From Aureococcus anophagefferens (lineage: Eukaryota > Sar > Pelagophyceae > Pelagomonadales > Pelagomonadaceae): a stretch of DNA of 22,439 nt. The notes under the pieces were generated by a model. That model was given only the letters and a program-made list of their open reading frames with translations. It ran no database searches and had not been told where the DNA came from. Shown here piece by piece: positions 1 to 7,674 of the stretch (its first letter is position 1; each line of letters begins with the position of its first letter). The DNA lies in the NCBI RefSeq assembly GCF_000186865.1, contig NW_008705561.1:3017727-3040165 (forward strand), written 5' to 3'. The translations under genes were made by a program, and so were the position numbers.

Positions 1-200
1 AAATTGCATCCCGTCGGCCCTAGATGGCCAGATTCGACCTCCGCGAGCGCGCGCGACGGCGGCGGCGCGAGCGATCGCGCCGCCGCCGCGGCGGCCGCGG
101 CTCGCGCGCGCGGCGTGGGCGCGATGCGACGCTGCGGATGGGCGCGCGCAGCGCGAGAAAAATTGCATCCTCGGCCCTAGATGACCAAAAAATCGACCTC
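1..200 (+). repeat. Spaced direct repeat, unit offset about 159 bp
   Basis: Two similar blocks begin AAATTGCATCC and continue TCGGCCCTAG at 1-23 and 160-180. In both, the match carries on as ATG-CCA...TCGACCTC, followed by a CG-rich segment containing CGCGCGACGGCG. The first copy has two extra bases (CG) after ATCC, and the AT-rich part diverges. The offset of about 159 bp suggests a tandem or satellite-like unit whose earlier copies may lie left of the window. No coding or transposase signal was seen. Confidence 0.6.
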
Positions 201-759
201 AGACCGCGCGCGACGGCGCGCCGCCGGCCGCCGCGGGGACCGCGCGCGCGCCGCGTTGGGCCGCGGCGTCGGACGAACGATCACCGGCGCTGCGCTCGCT
301 TCGCTCGCTACCGTGGTCGCGGGAGCGAGCGAGCGTCGTGGTTTAATCGTAGGACTACGGCGAAGTATGGCGTGGCGGAGCACGACTACTCTATGTAGTC
401 CTCCAGCAAATCATCGAAGATCGAGGCCGAGGGACGAGCCGAAGCCCCTTCGAAACCCGGCGAAACGACCCCTCCGACCCCTCCTCCGACCCCTCCCGCC
501 TTCTCGGGGCCTCCGGCCCCTCGAAGGCCCGGACCCTCCGACGCCTCCTCCGGGTCCGGACCTTCGGTCCGTTCCGGAGTTTGAAAATTTTCGTGACTCG
601 ATCAGGCGGCCATGATTCAGGCCTCGCGCTCGTCACGTTGCCGTCAACGACGTGTGCAACAACGCGGTCAAGAATGCCGCCGCGCGAGGTTCGCGCGCGT
701 TTCGGAGGCGGCACCAGTCCCCAACCGACCGCAACTGCGGCCGTACAAAAACCCGCATT
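1..759. other. Gene-free repeat- and hairpin-rich left flank
   Basis: No convincing gene was found here. The open frames are Arg/Pro-rich low-complexity translations with no recognisable domain. The stretch holds a spaced direct repeat (copies at about 1-40 and 160-200), extremely CG-rich DNA, and several inverted repeats. These include CGCTCGCT at 302-309 against AGCGAGCG at 324-331, and AGGACTAC at 351-358 against GTAGTCCT at 395-402. A strand-asymmetric pyrimidine-rich tract lies at about 465-555, and a short hairpin CGGACC-TTC-GGTCCG lies near 557-572. The 3' end of the receptor gene on the minus strand abuts it at 760. No tRNA fold was recognised. It may be the edge of a larger repeat that continues off the window. 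Confidence 0.6.
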
Positions 760-2422
760 TTAGACGACGTCCCGCGCGGGCCGCGCCGGCGGCTTGTCGT
801 CGCCGCCGTCGCCGGCCTTCTCGTCCTGGCGGCCGTAGACGGACGCGATGGAGGGCTGGACCGCCAACTCGACGGCCGGGTGCCGTTTCCTCCGGCTGAA
901 GGACGCGCGGACGCGGGAGATGCGGCGCGATAGCGTCTTCGGGAGGTCGGAGCGGAGCGCGAGTTCCCACTGCGCGTAGTGCTCCGCCTTCCAGCCGTAG
1001 ATGAGGAACAGCACGCCGCCCCAGGAGTAGATGAGCACGTGGATCGCGCCGACGTAGCCCGGCGCGAGCCGCTTCGCCGGGTGCTCGCCGCACAAATCCT
1101 CCTCGCGGCCCGGCGCGACGAACGTCTGGACGACGAGGCATTCCGCCCACTCCGCGAAGGACTGTTCGTACGCGTCCATGGCGCCGTCGCTCTTCACGAA
1201 GATGGCCGTGAGGTAGAGGGTCATGAAGGTCATCCACGTGACGTGCAGGAGCGGTCTATAATACTTGAAGATCCAGTAGTCGCGCAGATCCCGCGCGACG
1301 AAGCGCTGGCAGAGCCGGTCGCACGCGGACGCGTGCGCTTCGTGGCGCGGCGACCGCGGGCTCGCGTCGCCCGCGAAGGTTTTGCGGAGCTCGCGGTCGT
1401 GGCGCACGATCTGGTAGATCGTGCGCAGGTAGAGGCACGTCGCCGCGGCGACGACGGGGAGCAGCGGGATGTAGAGCACCTGGACCCAGGACCGGTTGAA
1501 GAGCTTCGTCGTGCGCGTCACGTCGGCGATCCAGCAGTAGGACCCGCCCGGCCGGTGGCCGAACTCGCCCTCGGCGCCGAGCACGGCCACGGGCACCGCG
1601 CTCAGCGCGCAGATCACCGCGACGAGTCGCTTCGACGCGCGGAATTTCCGCGCGGCGCTCGACGCCTCGTGGACGACCGTGTTCCGGTAGAGATCCCAGC
1701 TGTCGACGAGGAGCACGAAGGAGGACACGAACCAGGAGAAGGTCAGCAGCATGCCCTGCGCGCTGCACCTGTGCCGAAACCAACCACTGGTTTGGGGGGT
1801 CCTGACCAAACTTCAGAATTCTCTAGCTCGATCAAATCCAAGTCGATTCGGCTGATTTTTGGACGGATCGATCGCTCTCGTCGAGTTCTCGAAGCACAGC
1901 CGAAGAGCTTGTGTCAAAACATTCGAATACGCTCACATTGAAGTCGGGTTGAAGATTTGGTTTCGGCACAGCGCTGCACGCGTCGAAGCCGTCGACGAGC
2001 GCGCGCTGCACCGTGTCGGACCGGCAGAGGCGGTCGCGCCGCGAGACCAAGGCCAGGGAGCCGAGGTGGGGCAGCGTGACGCCGAGCTGCGCAACCAACA
2101 AAAGGACGACGCGCGGCTTCTTGCCCCGGTTCTCCTTGAAGCTCACGAACGTGAGGAACGTCCACAGCGTGAGGCCGAAGCTGACGGCCGTCGCCGCGGC
2201 CGCCGCGACGTCGATGCGGTCGAACTCGCGCTCCGTGAAGACCTCGAGGGGGCAGGTCAGGGCGCACGTCGGGCCGCCGAAGAACTGCATCGGGTAGGCG
2301 CCGTAGAGGAGCGGGTGGCCCTCGGACCAGGCGTCGACGACGGAGAAGTGCGGCGCGCAGTCCGTCGGCATCGCGAAGGCCGGGAACGCCTCGCCCATGG
2401 CGCGCGGCGCGGCGCGGCGCAC
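760..2422 (-). CDS. Frizzled-like seven-transmembrane receptor, two exons
   Basis: Exon 1 is 2422-1980 and exon 2 is 1768-760 (483 aa; 475 if the second Met at 2398 is used). The 211-nt intron is an introner. The spliced protein has seven hydrophobic segments, at roughly residues 70-95, 103-126 and 150-172 followed by four more. Features match the Frizzled/Smoothened-type GPCR fold: a Cys pair (C53, C57) just before TM1, an LTFSWF segment in TM3, a conserved Cys-Trp in the second outer loop, and RTIYQIVRHD after TM5. It lacks the extracellular Cys-rich Frizzled domain and a recognisable signal peptide, so an upstream exon is possible. After TM7 the KTxxxW Dishevelled-binding motif is not intact (K-A-E-H-Y-A-Q-W). 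Role: probable plasma-membrane signalling receptor, ligand unknown. It is divergent from the ARM-TIR gene, with starts 189 bp apart. Family call by pattern only. Confidence 0.72.
1769..1971. mobile_element. Introner element, family A copy 1 (forms an intron)
   Basis: A 203-bp element has terminal inverted repeats CTGTGCCGAAACCAA at 1769-1783 and its near-complement ending GGTTTCGGCACAG at 1971. It is flanked by a perfect 8-bp target duplication CGCTGCAC at 1761-1768 and 1972-1979. Read on the minus strand, the intron begins GTGCAGCG at 1979, which is the upstream duplication copy, and ends CACAG at 1769, which is the element end. Splicing joins GC to G-TGC-AGC, giving D-A-C-S-A-Q-G and restoring the pre-insertion codons. 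Intron length is 211 nt, not a multiple of three, so retention would shift the frame. The element has no coding capacity (non-autonomous). It is about 92% identical to the copy at 18096-18298 by hand count. Confidence 0.92.
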
Positions 2423-2611
2423 AGGGAGCGCGCGCGGACCTCACGCGAGGAACTCCGGCCTCGTCCCCATCAGTTCCATCATGCTGCCCCGACTATGATG
2501 AGCATGTTTACCACCTGGGGTAAAATTTACCCGAGGAAGGCAGCCGGACTGTCTCGCAAATGGGCATCGATATCCGGGGCTCCCGTTGCTCGCCATAAGA
2601 CCCCCATCGCC
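2423..2611. promoter_or_regulatory. Divergent intergenic region with palindromes
   Basis: This 189-bp gap separates the starts of the minus-strand receptor and the plus-strand ARM-TIR gene, so it must hold both promoters unless there are distant 5' exons. It contains a clean palindrome, GGGTAAA-A-TTTACCC at 2518-2532, preceded by another TTTACC at 2507-2512 in inverted order to GGTAAA. It also has CATGCT at 2480-2485 against AGCATG at 2501-2506. It is more AT-rich than its surroundings. Factor binding is inferred from symmetry only. Confidence 0.4.
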
Positions 2612-4941
2612 ATGGCAGCCCCGGCGGCGCGCCTCGACGCGCTGCTCGCGGCGCTCGACGGCGCCGAGGACCTCGGCGGCGCGCAGCCGCTCGCGGAGCT
2701 CGTCGAGGAGTGCGACGCGTCCAAGGCGAGCGCGAAGCACGTCGGCGCGCGGCCCGAGGCCGTGGACCTCTGCGCGCGGTGCCTCGCGTGCCCGGCGACG
2801 GACGACGAGCGCGGCCCCGCGCACCTCGGCGCCGTCCTCGTCAAGGTCGTCGCGAAGCGGTCGCCGCGGTTCCGGTCCGCCGTCGCCGCCAGGGCGGGAA
2901 ACGAGTGGGAAAGTCCCAACTTCAAAGGCTCCTATCTCGGTCATTTCCACTCGTTTCGGCTGATTTTTGGACGAGCGATCATCCCTCGGAGCGGTCTCGA
3001 AGCGTGGATGCTTTTTCCGGAACGCGCGCGCGCGCGGAACACTCAACTGTTGAAGCGACGTCGAATCACCCCGTTCCTGCCCAGGTCGCCGCGCGCGACG
3101 ACGTGCTCTTCCGCCTCGTGCGGCTCGCGCGGGAGCATGGGGCCATCGCCGAGCGGGCCGTCTGGGCCCTGGCGAACGTGTGCTTGGACTGCCCAAGAGC
3201 AAAAGACAGAGTGCCGGCGCTCGGCGGCCTCCGCGCGGCCGTCGACTGCTGCGGCGCGGATCGCGACGCGGGCGCGCGCGAGCGCGGCGCGCAGGCCGTC
3301 GACGCGCTCTGCGCGGCCCACGGGGCGAACCAGGAGCGCGTCTGCCTCGAGGGCGGCGCGCCGCCCCTGTTGGCCCTCTTACGGGACCCGAAGGCGACGG
3401 GCAACGGCCGGCTCCGCGCGGCGTTCGCGACGTACCGCCTCGCGTCGAACGCGGCGAACGCCGCGGCGCTCCTCGACGCCGGGGCCCACGTCGCCCTCGG
3501 CGCGGCGCTCGAGGACCACGTCGCGAACGGCGTCGACTCGCCGCGGGGTTTGGGCCACGAGGACGGCGCCGTCGCGGCCGCGGCCGCGCTCGCGCTTTTG
3601 CCCAAGGGCGGCCACGGCGCGAAGAACGCCGTGCTCACGGTGGCCCAGGCGGACCTCTGCGCGCGCGTCGTCGCCAAGGCGCTCACGGACAAGGCCGAGG
3701 ACGACGCCGCGGGCCGCGCGATGCGGCTCCGCGACTTCACGATCGCCGCGCGCGCGCTCGCGGGCCACGTGGGCCCGCGCGAGGCCGCGAAGCTCGCGAC
3801 GGCCCTCGCGGACCCGCTCGTCGCGTGCCTCGCCAAGGACGCGTGGACCGCGCGGGGCGCCGGCGGCGAGGAGAGCGGCGCGTACCGCGCGCTGTGTTTA
3901 GGGGACGCGGCGGGCGCGGTGCTCCAGCTCGCGTGCGGCGGCGGGGCCTGCGTCGCGACGCTGCGGGCCGCGGGCGCCGTCGAGGCGCTGGAGCGCGTCG
4001 GCGGCGCGGACCGGAGCGACGGCCGCCTCGCGGACGCCGTCGACGGCGCGCTCCACCACCTGCGGGGCGGCGGCGACGACGCCGGCGCCGCGGCGCTCGG
4101 CGACTCGAAGAAGTACCACCTCTTCATCAGCCACAAGCAGAGCGACGCCAAGGACTTTGCGCGCGCGCTCCACACGATGTTCACGCTCCGCGGGCTCCAC
4201 GCGTTCATCGACATGGAGTACGCGGGCGACCTCGGCACGCTCGAGGATATAGTGAGGGCCAGCGTCGTCCTCGTCTTCATCCTGAGCGACTACGTCCTGG
4301 ACAGCCCCTGGTGCGTGTCCGAGCTGAGCGCCGCCGTCGCGCACGGCGTGCCCGTCGTCGTCGTCAAGAAGGAGGGCAGCCGCTGGCGCGACCCGGAGGC
4401 GCCCGAGTCGACGGCGCGGTGCCTGAATTTTCCGAGCTACGCCGAGCTCGCGAAGCTGCCGCCGGCCGCGCGCGACGTCTTCCAGATCAAGACCGTGGAG
4501 CACAGCGACGTCTACTACGCGTCCTTCATCGACAAGCTCTTCGAGCGCCTCGCCGAGGCCGGCGTCGCCGACGGCGGCGGCGGCGGCGACGAGCCGGGCA
4601 CGCCCGGCGACCCGTCGCCGACGCCGTCGCGCCGGAGCCTGAGCTACGGCGCGCTCCGGGCCCGGTCCGAGGCGAGCTTCCGCTCCGCGCCGACGGTCGC
4701 CGAGGACGAGTGCGCGTCGGAGAGCCGCGCGTCCGAGGCGCGCGAGGCGCCCGCGGCGCTCCTCCGGGACCTCGCGGACGCGCTCCGCGAGTCGCGCGCG
4801 CCGGGCCCGGCGCCCGAGGTCCACGTCACCGTCGCCGCGCCGCGCCTCGCGGACGTCGTCCTCGCCGCCGCCGTCGCGTCGGCCGTCTCCTGCGGCGTCT
4901 GCGCGACCTTTTTCTTCCTCGTCGTCGCGCCGAGGCTGTGA
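2612..4941 (+). CDS. ARM-repeat / TIR / C-terminal transmembrane protein (SARM1-like)
   Basis: Exons are 2612-2881 and 3085-4941 (708 aa), with a 203-nt introner between. Residues ~1-430 are Ala/Leu-rich helical repeats resembling armadillo repeats (for example AIAERAVWALANVCLD). Residues ~432-575 form a TIR domain: KKYHLFISHK (box 1), GLHAFIDMEYAGD, an ILSDYVLDS strand, then WCVSEL. E503 in the last motif aligns with the catalytic glutamate of SARM1-type NADase TIRs. A Ser/Glu/Ala-rich linker follows, then a hydrophobic segment at ~680-705 ending the protein, suggesting tail anchoring. SARM1's central SAM domains are absent. Likely role: NAD+-consuming or signalling TIR protein held at a membrane, with the ARM region regulatory. 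The catalytic inference rests on one residue and family resemblance. The start Met lies in a clear CGCC-ATGG context, and the PFK gene starts 70 bp downstream on the same strand. Confidence 0.82.
2890..3084. mobile_element. Introner element, family B (forms an intron)
   Basis: A 195-bp element is flanked by a perfect 8-bp duplication GTCGCCGC at 2882-2889 and 3085-3092. Its ends are imperfect inverted repeats: CAGGGCGGGAAACG on the left and the complement of CTGGGCAGGAACGG on the right. The intron runs 2882-3084. Its GT comes from the upstream duplication copy and its AG from the element end (CTGCCCAG). Splicing gives S-A-V-A-A-R-D in phase 0 with no residue gained or lost. Its ends and most of its interior differ from family A, but it shares the block CGGCTGATTTTTGGACG and nearby TCTCGAAGC. 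It also contains a (CG)n run near 3021-3040. No coding capacity. Confidence 0.88.
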
Positions 4942-4959
4942 CCTTATTGCTTCTTGAAG

Positions 4960-4992
4960 TTCAAGTTGAAGTGGCGCTGCGGGCAACTTGAA
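4960..4992. repeat. Inverted repeat between ARM-TIR and PFK genes
   Basis: TTCAAGTTG at 4960-4968 and CAACTTGAA at 4984-4992 form a perfect 9-bp stem with a 15-nt loop. It sits in the 70-bp gap between two same-strand genes, so it could lie in the 3' UTR of the TIR gene or the leader of the PFK gene. Function unknown. Confidence 0.5.
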
Positions 4993-5011
4993 TTGCGGAA
5001 GGCAGGAAGAC

Positions 5012-6493
5012 ATGGCTTGTGCTCGCAAGATCCTCGCGCGCGCCCTCCTGCTCGCCCTGGCGCTCGCGTCGTCGGCGCTGCAACCGCCGCGCCGCGCCGC
5101 GCGCCGTGCCGCGGCCCTGGGCGCGGAGGCGTCGTTCCGCGTGCGCCGGCCGCGGCGGTCGGCGGCGGCGGAGCTGCCGTCGCCGATCGCGCTGCCCGAG
5201 GGCGCCGTCTTCGTCGACGACGACGACATCGTGCTCGCGTCGGCGGTGGCGCGCGTGAGCACGGGCGTGCGGAGCCCCGTGGCCTACGCGCGCGCGGGCC
5301 CGCGCGCGGCCGTCGCGCGGGCGGGCGCGGGCGTCGTCGCGGCGGTCGTCACGTGCGGCGGCCTCTGCCCGGGCCTCAACACGGTCACCCAGGAGCTCTA
5401 CCGGTGCCTGAAGTCGCAGTACGGCGTCGGCACGGTGCTCGGCGCCGTCGGCGGCTACGCGGGCGTCGCCGCGGGCCGGTGGCGGCACCTCGACGACGAC
5501 ACGTGCGACGCCTTGTACGCGCGCGGCGGCACGCTCCTCGAGACGTCGCGGGGCAAGCAGGACGCCACAGCCATGGCCGACGCCCTCGAGGCCGCCGGCG
5601 TCGACGCGCTTTTTGTGGTTGGCGGCGACGGCACGATCCGCGGCGCGGCGTACCTGTGCGAGGAGCTCGAGAGCCGGGGCTCGAAAATCTCCGTCGCCGC
5701 GATCCCCAAGACCATCGACAACGATATTCCGTTAATCGACCGGTCCTTCGGCTTCGACACGGCCGTCGCCGAGGCGAAGCGCGCCATCGACGTTGCGGTG
5801 GTGGAGGCGCGGTCGTTCCCGCGCGGTTTAGGCGTCGTCCGGTTGATGGGCCGCGACGCGGGCTTCCTCGCGGTCCACGCGGCGCTCGCGGCGCCGGGCG
5901 ACGTCGACGCCTGCCTCGTGCCGGAGAAGGGGTTTGCGGTCGACGGGCTCTTCGAGTACGTGGGCGAGCGGTTAGACGCGAAAGGCCACGCGATCCTGGT
6001 GGTGGCCGAGGGCGTCGACGCGCGCGTCACGGACGCCGCGGGGAACCCCGTCGACGTCGACGGCGACATCGGGCCCTGGCTCTGCGCCGCGGCGCGCGCG
6101 CACTTCGACGGGTCGCCGGGCCGGGCCGCCGTCTCGCTCAAGTACGTCGACCCGTCCTACACGGTCCGGTCCCAGGCGTCCGTGCCCGCGGACACGATCT
6201 TCTGCTCGCGCCTCGCGGCCCACGCCTGCCACGGCGCCATGGCGGGCTACACGGCCTTCGCCGTGGGCACGGTGAACTCGCACTTCGCGGAGATCCCGCT
6301 CGCCGACTTCGAGAACCGCGCGGCGATCACGTCCGTCGCGGGCCGCCTCTTCCAGGACTTGGTGCGGTCCACGGGCCAGCCCCAGTTCACCCAGGCCGCG
6401 GACTACGCCTGCGACGACGACCTCGAGTCGCCGTCGGGCGGCTGCGTCGTCACCTGGGCCGGGGAATCGACGACGGGCGTCCAGCCCGTGTAA
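5012..6493 (+). CDS. PFK: 6-phosphofructokinase, probably plastid or secretory targeted
   Basis: Phosphorylates fructose 6-phosphate to the 1,6-bisphosphate in glycolysis. The 493-aa single-exon product has the PFK signature in order: GGLCPGLN (~116), GGDGTIRGA (204-212), PKTIDND (232-238) and MGRDAGF (279-285). GGDGT (Gly rather than Asp) together with PKTIDND is the combination seen in plant and trypanosomatid ATP-dependent enzymes of the PPi-PFK-like clade, so ATP is the likelier phosphoryl donor. The N terminus (MACARKILARALLLALALASSALQPP begins with 20 residues of basic plus hydrophobic sequence) looks like a signal peptide. Cleavage before L23 would be a weak version of the heterokont ASAF plastid motif. 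An in-frame ATG at 4988 exists, but the 5012 start puts the signal peptide at the N terminus. It ends 10 bp from the convergent PH-domain gene. Confidence 0.93.
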   Translation: MACARKILARALLLALALASSALQPPRRAARRAAALGAEASFRVRRPRRSAAAELPSPIALPEGAVFVDDDDIVLASAVARVSTGVRSPVAYARAGPRAAVARAGAGVVAAVVTCGGLCPGLNTVTQELYRCLKSQYGVGTVLGAVGGYAGVAAGRWRHLDDDTCDALYARGGTLLETSRGKQDATAMADALEAAGVDALFVVGGDGTIRGAAYLCEELESRGSKISVAAIPKTIDNDIPLIDRSFGFDTAVAEAKRAIDVAVVEARSFPRGLGVVRLMGRDAGFLAVHAALAAPGDVDACLVPEKGFAVDGLFEYVGERLDAKGHAILVVAEGVDARVTDAAGNPVDVDGDIGPWLCAAARAHFDGSPGRAAVSLKYVDPSYTVRSQASVPADTIFCSRLAAHACHGAMAGYTAFAVGTVNSHFAEIPLADFENRAAITSVAGRLFQDLVRSTGQPQFTQAADYACDDDLESPSGGCVVTWAGESTTGVQPV

Positions 6494-6503
6494 AAAAGAC
6501 GAC

Positions 6504-7430
6504 CTAGGGCCCAGGGGCCTTGCCGCCGGACGACGACCGCCCGCGCGCGCGCGGGCTCGCGAGGGACGAGATGACGTCGTGGAGCTCGTTGGCCTGCGTG
6601 CGCCGCGTGTTCGGGAAGAACGCCGCGCCGCCGTCCTCCTCCTCGTCGTCGTCCTCGTCCTCGCCGCCGTCGTCGTCGTTCGCCGCGACGTAGGACGCGC
6701 GCGCGGCCACCATGGACGCGCGCCGCCGCTGCTTCGTCGCCTGGCTCTGGGCCGCGAGGTCCGCCGCGTGCGCGGTCACCGCGGCCTCGACGGCCGCGAC
6801 CCACATCGCGCGGTCGCGCGTCGAGGCCGCGTAGAACTGGCGCTCGTAGGACTCGCCGTCGTGGTCCCAGACCAGGTTGAAGCGGAAGCGGCCGGGCCGG
6901 CTGTCGCCGTCGTCGACGTCGACGGCGCAGCCGTCGAGGAGCTCGCGGCCGATGATCTTGTGCGGCTTCTTCGGGTCCGCGTAGGTGATGAGGGGCCCGA
7001 CGTTCTCGTCCTCGTCGTTCTCCGCGTCCAAAATGAGCTGGAAGTGGCGCCGCTTCCAGTTGCGCCGGCTCATGAGGCCGAAGCGGCCCGTGCCCTTCTT
7101 GTGGAGATAGCCGTCGAGCGCGACGAAGTTGCCGTGGCCGGACGTGTTGACCACGGGCTCAAAAGCAAAATCGTCGCCGTCGTCGGCGACGCCGCGGAAG
7201 ACGCCGGCGGCGGACCCGCTCCGGAAGTTTCTTCCCGCGCCGTCGCCGCCGCTCTCGGACCAGGACACGGCCTTGGCCGACACCTTGAGCGGCGCGAAGG
7301 GCTGTTCCGCGGGTTTTGCCGCGAGCGCCGACCGGGCGCGCTCGACGGTCGTCGCGTCGCCGGCGGACGCCAGCACGCGCGCCAGCACCTCGTTCTCCGA
7401 CCGCAGGAGGGCCGCGTCGCGCGCGACCAT
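6504..7430 (-). CDS. PH-domain protein
   Basis: A 308-aa single-exon product. Residues ~1-40 are a charged, possibly coiled-coil helix. Residues ~104-220 form a pleckstrin-homology domain: GYLHKKG opening strand, NWKRRHFQL second strand, an ITYADPKKP strand, and the closing helix with its invariant Trp (RDRAMWVAAV, W210). PH domains bind phosphoinositides or proteins, so a membrane-recruited adaptor is likely. No enzymatic domain is visible. The tail has a strongly acidic run (Asp/Glu, ~248-266) and a basic Ser-rich C terminus. Its stop lies 10 bp from the stop of the convergent PFK gene. It lies downstream of the large receptor gene on the same strand, separated by 244 bp. Confidence 0.85.
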   Translation of the reverse strand: MVARDAALLRSENEVLARVLASAGDATTVERARSALAAKPAEQPFAPLKVSAKAVSWSESGGDGAGRNFRSGSAAGVFRGVADDGDDFAFEPVVNTSGHGNFVALDGYLHKKGTGRFGLMSRRNWKRRHFQLILDAENDEDENVGPLITYADPKKPHKIIGRELLDGCAVDVDDGDSRPGRFRFNLVWDHDGESYERQFYAASTRDRAMWVAAVEAAVTAHAADLAAQSQATKQRRRASMVAARASYVAANDDDGGEDEDDDEEEDGGAAFFPNTRRTQANELHDVISSLASPRARGRSSSGGKAPGP

Positions 7431-7674
7431 GGTGCTGGTCGGGCAGCCTCTTTTTGGGAACTGTGTGTGAAAGTTGCAGATTCTGCTAACGTTGCACCGC
7501 CGGGTTGGCCCTCGCGATCGAGGCTCTAGCTGTAATCCCTCCTAGAGCCTAGCACCAAGCCGAGCATTGGGGTGGTTGCGCCACTTGTAGCCGGCGGCTG
7601 GAGGAGGAAGAGCCAACGGGAGTACCAAACAAAGAATGGTTAGTAAGCGCGGGGCGCACAAAAGACGCGCGAGG
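7431..7674. other. Intergenic region with a perfect 9-bp hairpin
   Basis: This 244-bp gap lies between the stop of the receptor gene and the start of the PH-domain gene, both on the minus strand. AGGCTCTAG at 7521-7529 and CTAGAGCCT at 7542-7550 form a 9-bp stem with a 12-nt loop. This could mark a transcript end or a regulatory site, but nothing else identifies it. The open frame on the minus strand over 7542-7841 overlaps the receptor's 3' end and is not supported. Confidence 0.4.

Noticed and set aside
351..402. tRNA-like inverted repeat AGGACTAC/GTAGTCCT
   Set aside because: No D- or T-arm consensus, no GTTC box and no plausible anticodon stem.
391..1237. Minus-strand frames at 391-714 and 668-1237 as possible genes
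   Set aside because: Arg/Gly/Pro-rich translations without domains. The second overlaps the receptor's 3' exon in another frame.
1859..3901. 680-aa plus-strand open frame covering the receptor, the promoter and part of ARM-TIR
   Set aside because: It runs antisense through the receptor exons and joins to ARM-TIR exon 1 only because the introners happen to lack stops. After 2881 it reads the TIR gene in the wrong frame.
4988..5011. Upstream in-frame ATG for PFK
   Set aside because: It would put eight polar residues before the basic-hydrophobic signal peptide. The start at 5012 gives a normal targeting peptide.
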